From positions 1 to 30,384 of the forward strand of contig CAJUSJ010000044.1 of assembly GCA_910588865.1 (NCBI GenBank): a DNA stretch of 30,384 nucleotides, given 5' to 3'. The translations under genes were made by a program, and so were the position numbers. Under the pieces are notes generated by a model. That model was not told the DNA's origin, did no database searches, and saw nothing but the letters and a program-made list of their open reading frames with translations. Positions 1 to 7,089 of the stretch are shown piece after piece (within the stretch, counting starts at the first letter, position 1; the number at the start of each line of letters is the position of its first letter). The stretch comes from an uncultured Lachnospiraceae bacterium. GTDB lineage: Bacteria; Bacillota; Clostridia; Lachnospirales; Lachnospiraceae.

Positions 1-22
1 GTAAAGTACATATATTTGTAAT

Positions 23-2656
23 CTACTTTCCTACATTGTTTATCGCCGCCTGTGCAGCCGCCAACCTTGCGATCGGAACTCTGAACGGTGAGCAGGACAC
101 ATAATCCAGACCAATCTTATGGCAGAACTCAACGGAAGACGGATCTCCGCCGTGCTCGCCGCAGATGCCTACATGCAGTTCTGGACGTACCGGCTTGCCC
201 AGTTTGATAGCGGTCTCCATCAGCTTGCCTACGCCGATCTGATCCAGTTTCGCGAATGGATCGTTCTCAAAGATCTTGGTGTCATAGTAAGCGTTCAGGA
301 ACTTGCCGGCATCGTCACGGGAGAAGCCGTAGCACATCTGGGTAAGATCGTTAGTACCGAAGCAGAAGAACTCAGCCTCCTTCGCGATCTCGTCAGCGGT
401 CAGGGCCGCTCTCGGAATCTCGATCATAGTACCAACTTCATATTTCAGATCCACACCCGCTGCCTTGATCTCAGCGTCAGCAGTCTCAACCACAACCTTC
501 TTGACAAACTTAAGCTCTTTGATATCGCAGATAAGGGGGATCATGATCTCCGGGCATACATTCCAGTCAGCGTGAGCCTTCTGAACATTGATGGCCGCGC
601 GGATCACAGCCTTGGTCTGCATCTTGGCAATCTCTGGATAGGTGACAGCCAGACGGCATCCTCTGTGGCCCATCATGGGGTTGAACTCATGAAGGGAAGC
701 GATGATGTTCTTGATCTTCTCAACGGTCTTGCCCTGAGCCTTGGCCAGCTTCTCAATATCTTCTTCCTCAGTGGGAACGAACTCATGAAGCGGCGGATCC
801 AGGAAACGGATACATACCGGGTTGCCCTCCAGAGCCTCATACAGCTTCTCGAAGTCGCCCTGCTGTACAGGAAGGATCTTCTCCAGAGCCGCTTCTCTCT
901 CCTCCACAGTGTCGGAGCAGATCATCTCCCGGAACGCGTCGATTCTGTCGCCCTCAAAGAACATATGCTCGGTACGGCAGAGGCCGATGCCCTCCGCGCC
1001 CAGCTCTCTTGCCTTCTTAGCGTCAGATGGTGTATCCGCGTTGGTTCTCACTTTCAGTCTTCTGTACTTGTCAGCCCAGCCCATGATTCTTCCGAACTCG
1101 CCGGCAATGGTGGCGTCTACAGTAGGGATAATGCCGTCGTAGATCTTACCTGTGGAGCCATCCAGGGACAGCCAGTCACCCTCATGGTACTCTTTTCCTG
1201 CCATGACAAACTTCTTGTTCTCCTCGTCCATGGCAATGTCGGAGCATCCGGATACACAGCAGGTACCCATACCGCGGGCAACTACGGCGGCGTGGCTTGT
1301 CATACCGCCACGGACAGTCAGGATACCCTGAGCGGCCTTCATGCCCTCAATGTCTTCCGGAGAAGTCTCAAGGCGGACAAGAACCACCTTCTCGCCTCTG
1401 GCGGCCCACTCTTTCGCATCCTCTGCCGTAAATACAATCTTACCGCACGCGGCTCCCGGTGAGGCGGCCAGAGCCTTGGCCACTGGCTCAACCTTCTTTA
1501 AAGCATCCTGGTCAAACTGAGGATGAAGAAGGGTATCTAAGTTTCTCGGGTCAATCATCTGAACGGCTTTCTTCTCATCAATCATGCCCTCGTCTACCAA
1601 GTCGCAGGCAATCTTCAGAGCCGCCTTGGCTGTTCTCTTGCCGTTACGGGTCTGCAGCATGTAGAGCTTTCTGTCCTCAATGGTGAACTCCATATCCTGC
1701 ATGTCTCTGTAGTGATCCTCCAGCTTATGGCAGATGTCCACGAACTGCTCATAAACCTCCGGCATAACTTCCTTTAACTGATCGATCTTCTGCGGTGTGC
1801 GGACACCGGCAACCACGTCCTCGCCCTGCGCGTTCATAAGGAACTCGCCCATCAGGTGCTTCTCGCCTGTAGCCGGGTCACGGGTAAAGGCAACACCGGT
1901 ACCGGAGGTCTCGCCCATGTTTCCGAAAGCCATCATCTGAACGTTGACAGCAGTACCCCAGGAATAGGGGATATCATTGTCTCTGCGGTATACGTTGGCT
2001 CTCGGGTTGTCCCAGGAACGGAACACGGCCTTGATGGCTTCCATCAGCTGCTCCTTGGGATCAGTGGGGAAGTCACTTCCGATCTTCTCTTTGTACTCTG
2101 CCTTGAACTGGTTGGCCAGCTCTTTTAAGTCATCAGCGGTCAGGTCTACGTCCTGAGTCACGCCTTTTTCCTCTTTCATCTTGTCGATGAGTTCCTCGAA
2201 GTACTTCTTGCCTACTTCCATAACCACATCGGAGAACATCTGGATAAATCTTCTGTAGCAGTCCCATGCCCAGCGGGGATTGCCGGACTTAGCGGCCAGA
2301 ACCTCCACCACTTCCTCATTAAGACCCAGGTTCAGGATCGTGTCCATCATACCTGGCATGGAAGCCCTCGCGCCGGAACGAACGGATACCAGAAGGGGAT
2401 TCTCCCTGTCGCCGAACTTCTTGCCGGTGATCTCTTCCATCTTGCCGATATATTCCATAATCTGGCCCATGATCTCATCGTTGATCTTCTTGCCATCCTC
2501 ATAGTACTGAGTGCAGGCTTCTGTAGTAATGGTAAATCCCTGCGGTACAGGAAGTCCCAGGTTTGTCATCTCTGCCAGGTTGGCACCTTTTCCACCCAAC
2601 AGATTTCTCATGTTGGCATTACCCTCGCTAAACAAATAGACCCACTTGTTTGCCAT
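23..2656 (-). CDS. ppdK: Pyruvate, phosphate dikinase (PPDK)
   Basis: Cytoplasmic enzyme interconverting pyruvate + ATP + Pi and PEP + AMP + PPi; in fermentative anaerobes it usually works in glycolysis or gluconeogenesis. The 877 residues match the usual length of about 875. Visible in order are an N-terminal ATP-grasp nucleotide domain (NLLGGKGANLAEMT near residue 18, SVRSGARASMPGMMDT near 90), the central phosphohistidine domain (GGMTSHAAVVARGMG, catalytic His about 456) and the C-terminal PEP/pyruvate barrel (FGTNDLTQM, then GICGEHGGDP with the catalytic Cys). I start it at MANKWVY because AGGAGG lies 9 bases upstream; the frame opens six codons earlier at a TTG that overlaps this ribosome site. 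It is monocistronic on the upstream side, with its own promoter and a leader of about 100 nt. The terminator would lie outside the window. Identification is very secure. Confidence 0.98.
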   Translation of the reverse strand: MANKWVYLFSEGNANMRNLLGGKGANLAEMTNLGLPVPQGFTITTEACTQYYEDGKKINDEIMGQIMEYIGKMEEITGKKFGDRENPLLVSVRSGARASMPGMMDTILNLGLNEEVVEVLAAKSGNPRWAWDCYRRFIQMFSDVVMEVGKKYFEELIDKMKEEKGVTQDVDLTADDLKELANQFKAEYKEKIGSDFPTDPKEQLMEAIKAVFRSWDNPRANVYRRDNDIPYSWGTAVNVQMMAFGNMGETSGTGVAFTRDPATGEKHLMGEFLMNAQGEDVVAGVRTPQKIDQLKEVMPEVYEQFVDICHKLEDHYRDMQDMEFTIEDRKLYMLQTRNGKRTAKAALKIACDLVDEGMIDEKKAVQMIDPRNLDTLLHPQFDQDALKKVEPVAKALAASPGAACGKIVFTAEDAKEWAARGEKVVLVRLETSPEDIEGMKAAQGILTVRGGMTSHAAVVARGMGTCCVSGCSDIAMDEENKKFVMAGKEYHEGDWLSLDGSTGKIYDGIIPTVDATIAGEFGRIMGWADKYRRLKVRTNADTPSDAKKARELGAEGIGLCRTEHMFFEGDRIDAFREMICSDTVEEREAALEKILPVQQGDFEKLYEALEGNPVCIRFLDPPLHEFVPTEEEDIEKLAKAQGKTVEKIKNIIASLHEFNPMMGHRGCRLAVTYPEIAKMQTKAVIRAAINVQKAHADWNVCPEIMIPLICDIKELKFVKKVVVETADAEIKAAGVDLKYEVGTMIEIPRAALTADEIAKEAEFFCFGTNDLTQMCYGFSRDDAGKFLNAYYDTKIFENDPFAKLDQIGVGKLMETAIKLGKPVRPELHVGICGEHGGDPSSVEFCHKIGLDYVSCSPFRVPIARLAAAQAAINNVGK

Positions 2657-2680
2657 AAGTATTTTCCTCCTCAAGTTGTG

Positions 2681-2697
2681 TGTAGAGCTTGTCTACA
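2681..2697 (-). other. Hairpin in the ppdK leader next to the ribosome site
   Basis: TGTAGA (2681-2686) and TCTACA (2692-2697) form a 6-bp stem with a 5-nt loop, ending 10 bases upstream of the AGGAGG of ppdK. The stem is visible in the sequence; a role in translation or mRNA stability is inference. Confidence 0.35.
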
Positions 2698-2763
2698 TAT
2701 TCTCCCCACCGGCCCTTTGTCCCCCCGCTTTACCTTGGAGAGACCCGTCGGCGGTCTGCTAAT

Positions 2764-2791
2764 AGTATAACACAATTCGAAATCTAGTAAA
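2764..2791 (-). promoter_or_regulatory. Predicted sigma-A promoter of ppdK
   Basis: On the minus strand, TTTACT (2786-2791) and TATACT (2764-2769) are separated by 16 bases. Transcription would begin near 2757, giving a leader of about 100 nt. The -10 is good, the -35 has four consensus bases and the spacer is one base short, so this is a plausible but not certain promoter. Confidence 0.55.
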
Positions 2792-2847
2792 GTGGTTTTC
2801 TGGAAAAAAATGTGACAATTTTTGTGAGTAATCAATAGATTTTTTGA

Positions 2848-2861
2848 TGTAAGCGGTTACA
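2848..2861. promoter_or_regulatory. cre-like CcpA site upstream of ppdK
   Basis: TGTAAGCGGTTACA fits the catabolite-responsive element consensus TGWNANCGNTNWCA at every position, and its outer arms TGTAA/TTACA are perfectly symmetric. Its centre lies about 98 bases upstream of the predicted ppdK start of transcription. That is upstream of the promoter, as in genes activated by CcpA, rather than over it. Binding by CcpA is inferred. Confidence 0.6.
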
Positions 2862-2893
2862 TTTTTTGTATATAATCACATATCCGTTGCTAA

Positions 2894-2907
2894 TTCGTAT
2901 ATACGAA
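2894..2907. promoter_or_regulatory. Perfect 14-bp palindrome, candidate operator
   Basis: TTCGTATATACGAA is identical to its own reverse complement. It lies in the non-coding stretch 2657-3011 between ppdK and the XRE gene, 33 bases beyond the cre-like site. It looks like a dimeric repressor site, but no regulator can be assigned. The rest of this 355-bp stretch holds the ppdK promoter and leader; no small gene with a ribosome site is visible there. Confidence 0.35.
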
Positions 2908-3011
2908 CATATACTTTTACGGTAATGCCAAATGTTTCCAGAGTTCTGGTTTGCTGTCATGGGCATCTGCCGATCCCATCTTTCTTTCATAGGGCAGAAT
3001 GTCTGTCCGGA

Positions 3012-4055
3012 TTATTTAATATCCTCCCCGATCAGCTCCCGCCACCTGCTGTTCTCTCTCATGTACCCAAAGGCCTCCTCATCCCGGAAATTTGCCAGAA
3101 GATTTTTCCGTATCCCCTCTAAAAATTCCCTCCTGACCTCTTTAAATGTTATGTGCTCATACAGGGGGGAATGTCTGTAGCCACACAGATCATCTACTGT
3201 TTCAAGCATCTCCTCCATGATCTCCGCGGTGGCCTCCTGGTCTTTCCCCGCTGCCGCCAGGTCCAGGCCAGCGGACGCCTCGTGGTACCTGCCCATGTCA
3301 AACAGCCTTGCCGCCTGCCTCTCCTTTTCCACCAGCATATGGGCCCGCTCCTTCTCACCCTTTTCCATGGCCAGCCTGTACATGCTGTTGAGTATCAGGC
3401 TTAAGTTCCCGTAGGCAGAAATCAGCAGCTCCTCGTAGACTTTGTATGCCTCCTGGATCTGCCCCATCTTTCCGTAGATCTCCCCCTGCTTCCTCTTCTT
3501 TTCCGGGTTCTGGTCTGACATATAGGCAAGATAGGACTGAGCCTTCTCGTACTCTTCTTTTCTCAGCCAGAAGCCGTACAGGGATTCCGCGGCCTTCACC
3601 CTCAATTCCTCATCATTGCTTTCCAAAACCCGGACAAAGCAGGTGTTGATGTAATCCTCATGCTCCCCCCTTCTTTCGGTCTCACAAAAAAGAAGCCTGG
3701 CATTGAGCACCACCGCGACCTGCCACATCAGCATCTGACAGTTGGGATATTCCTCTACCTTCTTCCTTGCCCACCAAAAGACCTGGTCAAACGGTTCCTC
3801 CTTCAGCCGGCTGTCCAGTTCGCGGATAAAGTCATTGATCTCTTCTTTTGTAAGCTCTTCTCTGAAAGAGAGAAGTTCATCTACCGTAATTCCCAGAAGC
3901 CTGGCGATAGGGGCAAGGAGAAGGATGTCCGGCATGGAATTTCCGTTCTCCCACTTGTTCACCGCGGGGGCTGTCACTCCAAGGCGGATGGCCATGTCCT
4001 CCTGAGTCATGTTTTTCTTTTTCCGGTAAGTCCTGATCACCTGACCGATTTGCAT
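3012..4055 (-). CDS. XRE-family regulator with helical C-terminal region
   Basis: DNA-binding protein of 347 residues. Residues 5-60 form a Cro/C1-type helix-turn-helix (TQEDMAIRLGVTAPAVNKWE, then ITVDELL). The rest is a long, charged, alpha-helical region with TPR-like spacing (for example EEYEKAQSYLAYMSDQNPEK and GKMGQIQEAYKVYEELLIS), which in this family usually mediates dimerisation or sensing. There is no signal peptide, membrane segment or enzymatic motif. AAGGAGG lies 8 bases before the ATG. It has its own predicted promoter and is separated by 136 bp from the upstream NamZ operon, so it need not belong to that pathway. Its target and signal cannot be read from the sequence. No convincing terminator follows it. 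Confidence 0.85.
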   Translation of the reverse strand: MQIGQVIRTYRKKKNMTQEDMAIRLGVTAPAVNKWENGNSMPDILLLAPIARLLGITVDELLSFREELTKEEINDFIRELDSRLKEEPFDQVFWWARKKVEEYPNCQMLMWQVAVVLNARLLFCETERRGEHEDYINTCFVRVLESNDEELRVKAAESLYGFWLRKEEYEKAQSYLAYMSDQNPEKKRKQGEIYGKMGQIQEAYKVYEELLISAYGNLSLILNSMYRLAMEKGEKERAHMLVEKERQAARLFDMGRYHEASAGLDLAAAGKDQEATAEIMEEMLETVDDLCGYRHSPLYEHITFKEVRREFLEGIRKNLLANFRDEEAFGYMRENSRWRELIGEDIK

Positions 4056-4083
4056 TAACAGATCCTCCTTATGGTCATTTTCC

Positions 4084-4095
4084 GCAGGGCCCTGC
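4084..4095. promoter_or_regulatory. 12-bp GC-rich palindrome in the XRE gene leader
   Basis: GCAGGGCCCTGC is a perfect palindrome between the -10 box (4103-4108) and the ribosome site of the XRE gene, at or just after the expected start of transcription. The position would suit an autoregulatory operator; this is inference. Confidence 0.3.
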
Positions 4096-4102
4096 TGGTT
4101 TT

Positions 4103-4131
4103 ATGATAGCAGATGGAAGGGGAGTTCTCAA
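4103..4131 (-). promoter_or_regulatory. Predicted sigma-A promoter of the XRE gene
   Basis: Minus-strand TTGAGA (4126-4131), a 17-base spacer and TATCAT (4103-4108) lie about 50 bases upstream of the start codon. The -35 has five and the -10 has five consensus bases, with ideal spacing. Confidence 0.65.
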
Positions 4132-4140
4132 CTGAGGATA

Positions 4141-4176
4141 AGTTAATTAAAAGAAATATAAATTAACTGTTAGTTA
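4141..4176. repeat. Cluster of AGTTA/TAACT inverted repeats
   Basis: AGTTAATT (4141-4148) is mirrored by AATTAACT (4161-4168). The second arm overlaps another inverted repeat, TAACT-GTT-AGTTA (4164-4176). The cluster lies between the namZ stop and the -35 box of the XRE gene. It may be an operator region for the XRE protein or a weak AT-rich hairpin at the end of the NamZ operon. No T-run typical of a terminator follows. Confidence 0.35.
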
Positions 4177-4191
4177 CTTTTCTTTTCGACA

Positions 4192-5376
4192 TCAGTTTCC
4201 TGTCTTTACAGACCGCAATTCCTCACACCCATACTCCCAGTAGTCCTTCCAATACTTCACATAATCCCCCGTATCCCTTCGGATCTTTTGACCAATCTCC
4301 TCAGGGCTGACCCCTTCCCGCCGCATCCCGGGACTGCCAAACAGCAGATCCATCGTATAATCTCCCACCTCATGCTTTGGGGGCGTAAAAGAAAAATATC
4401 TGCCGCTCTGTTCCTTCGCTACCAACACCATGTTAACCCCAAGCTCTACCGGCCGTACCTTAAACCAGTCGGTTACGTGGACCTGAACTCCGTGACACAA
4501 AATGCCCGCGTGCTTATGGAACATGGGAATAAAGCTGACGGGACGGAATCTCACTCCTGGACACTTTCGTTCCTCCAGTGCCCGGGCGAAGTACCCGGCA
4601 TCAAGCCAGGGCGCTCCGATTACCTCAAATGGGTGAGTGGTTCCCCGCCCTTCTGACAAGGTAGTGCCTTCAAACATACCAGTGCCATTGTACAAAAGGG
4701 CTGCCTCCGGGGTGGGCATATTGGGACTGGGGCTTACCCACGTCAGGCCGGTCTGGAACCACATCATATCTCTCGACCAGCCCTTCATGGGGATAACTGT
4801 CAGGTATACGCCTATGTCAAACCGCTCATTAATCATCCTGGCCAGCTCCCCGCAAGTCAGGGCATACCTCTGGGGAAAATCGTACATCCCGATAAAAGAG
4901 CGGCAATGGTCTTCCATATGGGTTCCTTCCGGCCAGAGACCGCTGATGGGATTGGGGCGGTCTAAAACCACGAAAGGGATCCCAAGCCTGCCGCAGGCTT
5001 CCATGCAGTTGGCCATGGAATAGATGTAGGTATAATAGCGGGATCCCACATCCTGAATGTCATAGATCATCAGGTCAATGCCATCCAACATCTCATCTGA
5101 CGGGGCCCGCTTCTCTCCATAAACGCTAAAGACCTGTACCCCTGTGTTTTTATCCATATAAGACTGGATGTCCTGTCCATCCTGCCTGTCTCCTCTAACT
5201 CCATGTTCCGGGGCGTACATGGCTTTCAGGCTGTAGCCGCCTGCCAGGTAATCCGCCGTGGAGGACAAATCCTTTCGCAGGCCGGTGGGATTGGTGATCA
5301 ACCCCAGACGTTTCCCATAAAACAGGGAACCATATTCGTGGACGCGGTCAGCGCCGCACAGCACCGTTCTTCCCAT
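4192..5376 (-). CDS. namZ: NamZ-type exo-beta-N-acetylmuramidase (DUF1343, GH171), cytoplasmic form
   Basis: The DUF1343 family includes Bacillus subtilis YbbC/NamZ, which removes MurNAc from the non-reducing end of peptidoglycan fragments. Family marks seen here are GLITNPTGL (residues 25-33), YAPEHGVRGD with conserved Glu57, YDIQDVGSRYYTYIY (105-119), DRPNPISG and the CGELARMIN stretch. Its 394 residues fit the catalytic unit. The N-terminus (MGRTVLCGADRVHEYG) has no hydrophobic leader, unlike the secreted B. subtilis enzyme, so it should act inside the cell on imported sugars. AAAGGAGG lies 4 bases before the ATG, and the PIG-L gene ends 11 bases upstream. It is the last gene of the operon that also carries murQ and a murK-like kinase, which supports the MurNAc role. 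The exact substrate (disaccharide or muropeptide) is inferred. Confidence 0.9.
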   Translation of the reverse strand: MGRTVLCGADRVHEYGSLFYGKRLGLITNPTGLRKDLSSTADYLAGGYSLKAMYAPEHGVRGDRQDGQDIQSYMDKNTGVQVFSVYGEKRAPSDEMLDGIDLMIYDIQDVGSRYYTYIYSMANCMEACGRLGIPFVVLDRPNPISGLWPEGTHMEDHCRSFIGMYDFPQRYALTCGELARMINERFDIGVYLTVIPMKGWSRDMMWFQTGLTWVSPSPNMPTPEAALLYNGTGMFEGTTLSEGRGTTHPFEVIGAPWLDAGYFARALEERKCPGVRFRPVSFIPMFHKHAGILCHGVQVHVTDWFKVRPVELGVNMVLVAKEQSGRYFSFTPPKHEVGDYTMDLLFGSPGMRREGVSPEEIGQKIRRDTGDYVKYWKDYWEYGCEELRSVKTGN

Positions 5377-5387
5377 TGAGCCTCCTT

Positions 5388-6086
5388 TCAGAAATCAGTG
5401 ACAGCGCCCCGTTTTACCCTGGAAAACTGCTCCCGGACCATAAATGCCTGGGCCCTTGTAAACCCGCTTTCACACCCTCTGCAGATGCTCAGGGCGTCAT
5501 AATATTCCAGATACCGGTAATCCGTGCTGTGGGTTACAAACCAGTGTTTTTGGATCTCCTGTATCCACAGCTCATACCCCTGAGAGATATCCACGTACAG
5601 ATACGGCGTAAACTCCCGGGAATCCTCCCAGTTTTCCGCAAAATACAATTTGGGGCATGGGTGGGCCTCCAGTTCACGGACAAATCCCCTGTTTCCCGCA
5701 AAATACCGGGCATCGGAAACGATTCGGGAAGCGGCACGGTGATCCTTGTGCACGCTTTCCCTCCAGTGGGTAATCAGCACATCCGGGCGGTACTGACGGA
5801 TGAGATCGCACATCGTCCATACCGTTCTGTCCTCATACTCCAGCAGACCGTCAGGGGTGTCAAGCACAACCGCCTCCCCACCCAGAGCCCGGGCAAATCC
5901 CCGGGCTTCAGCTACCTTCTGGACACGGTATTTTTCGGGAGACATTTCCGGCGGATTTCCTTTTTCTCCCGCTGTCATAGCCACTGTGACGATCCTGTCA
6001 CCTCTTAAAGCATGGGCTGCCAGGACACCGCCGCAGGTCAGTTCCATATCTCCAACATGGGCTCCCACTGCCATGATCACTGCCAT
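5388..6086 (-). CDS. PIG-L/LmbE-family deacetylase with altered active-site motif
   Basis: PIG-L (LmbE) proteins are zinc-dependent N-deacetylases of GlcNAc-type sugars and similar amides. The usual AHPDDxE motif appears here as GAHVGDMEL (residues 8-16). The zinc ligands His10 and Asp13 remain, but Gly12 stands where the general-base Asp is expected. The second zinc motif is intact as HKDH (113-116). The protein has 232 residues, normal for the family, and no signal peptide. I start at MAVIMAVG because AGGAGG sits 8 bases upstream, inside the last codons of the acetyltransferase gene; a longer reading frame starting at 6176 has no such support. Four bases separate it from the gene before and 11 from namZ after. 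A substrate derived from MurNAc or GlcNAc fits the context but is not shown. Activity may be unusual or reduced. Confidence 0.85.
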   Translation of the reverse strand: MAVIMAVGAHVGDMELTCGGVLAAHALRGDRIVTVAMTAGEKGNPPEMSPEKYRVQKVAEARGFARALGGEAVVLDTPDGLLEYEDRTVWTMCDLIRQYRPDVLITHWRESVHKDHRAASRIVSDARYFAGNRGFVRELEAHPCPKLYFAENWEDSREFTPYLYVDISQGYELWIQEIQKHWFVTHSTDYRYLEYYDALSICRGCESGFTRAQAFMVREQFSRVKRGAVTDF

Positions 6087-6090
6087 AACC

Positions 6091-7089
6091 TCAAACCTCC
6101 TTTTCCATAACGCCGAACCTTGCCCCTGTGGTAAACCCTGCTGACCGGTACAGAAACATGGCCGGATTTTCCTCATCCGTAAACAGCGTGCTGTACTGGG
6201 CTCCTATGGAGGCGAATTTCTCCATAAGGCAATAAAACAGCACTGAGGCAATCCCCTGACCCTCATAATCCGGGTGAGTTCCGATGCCGTTAAACCATCC
6301 CCGCCCGTTTTCTTCTCTGTCAATGGGACCGGCAAATCCCACTATTTTCCCTCTGTCAGAGGCAACCAGCACTGGCAGAGGATTGCCCCGTTTTAGATTG
6401 TCGCGGATAGTCTGCCGCCACACCTCACCTCCAAGGGCGTCAAATAATTCTTCGAATCCCTTATGTTTTTCAGGGTCAAATAACCCTGTCTCGATTCCGT
6501 TTTTCCGCAAAGTCTCCTGCCTCTTCCGGATCTTTTCCGGGAGCTCATGTCCCGCCAGAGGCAGATACATCCCCTCTTCCACTCTTATAAGCCGGTACCC
6601 CTGACTTTCAAAAAAGAGATATCCGGGGCTGTCCATGAAAACGCCGGGGGCATTGTTGTGCTGAATCCCCGCCCTGCCCGGGATATTCCAGGTAAGGGCT
6701 GCCGGGTTGCGGTAAGTGATGGCCGCTTTCCTTTTCCCCGCTGTCTGGAACCGATGTTCCAGTTCCTTTAGGATCCTGGTCCCTATTCCCTGGCGCTGCC
6801 TTTGGGGATCCACAAGCACCATGGTCACATAAGCCGGGGTGTTGTCAAAGTTTTCTCCCTGGAGGTAAGAACGTTTCAAAAGACCCGCGCCAAAACCTGC
6901 CATCCGCTGTCCCTTCTGGTCAAAAGCGGCAATCATATACTCCTGCCTGTAGTGGGGAGACTCTAAAAATACCTGGCAGAATCTCTCGTCTGTCATGGGA
7001 GCATAGAGCATCTGCCCATTGCTGACGCAAGCGTTCCACAGTGCCACCGCTTTTGGTACATCTTCTCTGGAAAATATTCTAATCTTCAT
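6091..7089 (-). CDS. Tandem GNAT acetyltransferase
   Basis: A 332-residue protein with two GNAT folds, which normally transfer an acyl group from acyl-CoA to an amine. The first CoA-binding loop is QRQRQGIG (residues 96-103) after the strand TMVLVDP. The second is YEGQGIAS (275-282), followed by the typical tail MFLYRSAGFTTG. The start is the ATG at 7089, which overlaps the stop of the kinase gene as ATGA; a longer frame upstream runs inside the kinase gene. The C-terminal codons contain the ribosome site of the PIG-L gene, so translation of the two may be coupled. The substrate is unknown. Next to a deacetylase and amino-sugar enzymes it could re-acetylate an amino sugar or modify a D-amino acid; both ideas are inference. 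Confidence 0.85.
   Translation of the reverse strand: MKIRIFSREDVPKAVALWNACVSNGQMLYAPMTDERFCQVFLESPHYRQEYMIAAFDQKGQRMAGFGAGLLKRSYLQGENFDNTPAYVTMVLVDPQRQRQGIGTRILKELEHRFQTAGKRKAAITYRNPAALTWNIPGRAGIQHNNAPGVFMDSPGYLFFESQGYRLIRVEEGMYLPLAGHELPEKIRKRQETLRKNGIETGLFDPEKHKGFEELFDALGGEVWRQTIRDNLKRGNPLPVLVASDRGKIVGFAGPIDREENGRGWFNGIGTHPDYEGQGIASVLFYCLMEKFASIGAQYSTLFTDEENPAMFLYRSAGFTTGARFGVMEKEV

Noticed and set aside
119..1462. Open frame of 447 codons on the plus strand opposite ppdK
   Set aside because: It lies fully inside the secure ppdK gene, has no known domain and no ribosome site, and reflects the codon use of the opposite strand.
2925..3180. Short plus-strand open frames beside the ppdK control region
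   Set aside because: They overlap the end of the XRE gene, lack good ribosome sites and show no protein-like composition.
5376..6008. Open frame of 210 codons on the plus strand
   Set aside because: It mirrors the PIG-L gene, and its predicted product has no recognisable domain.
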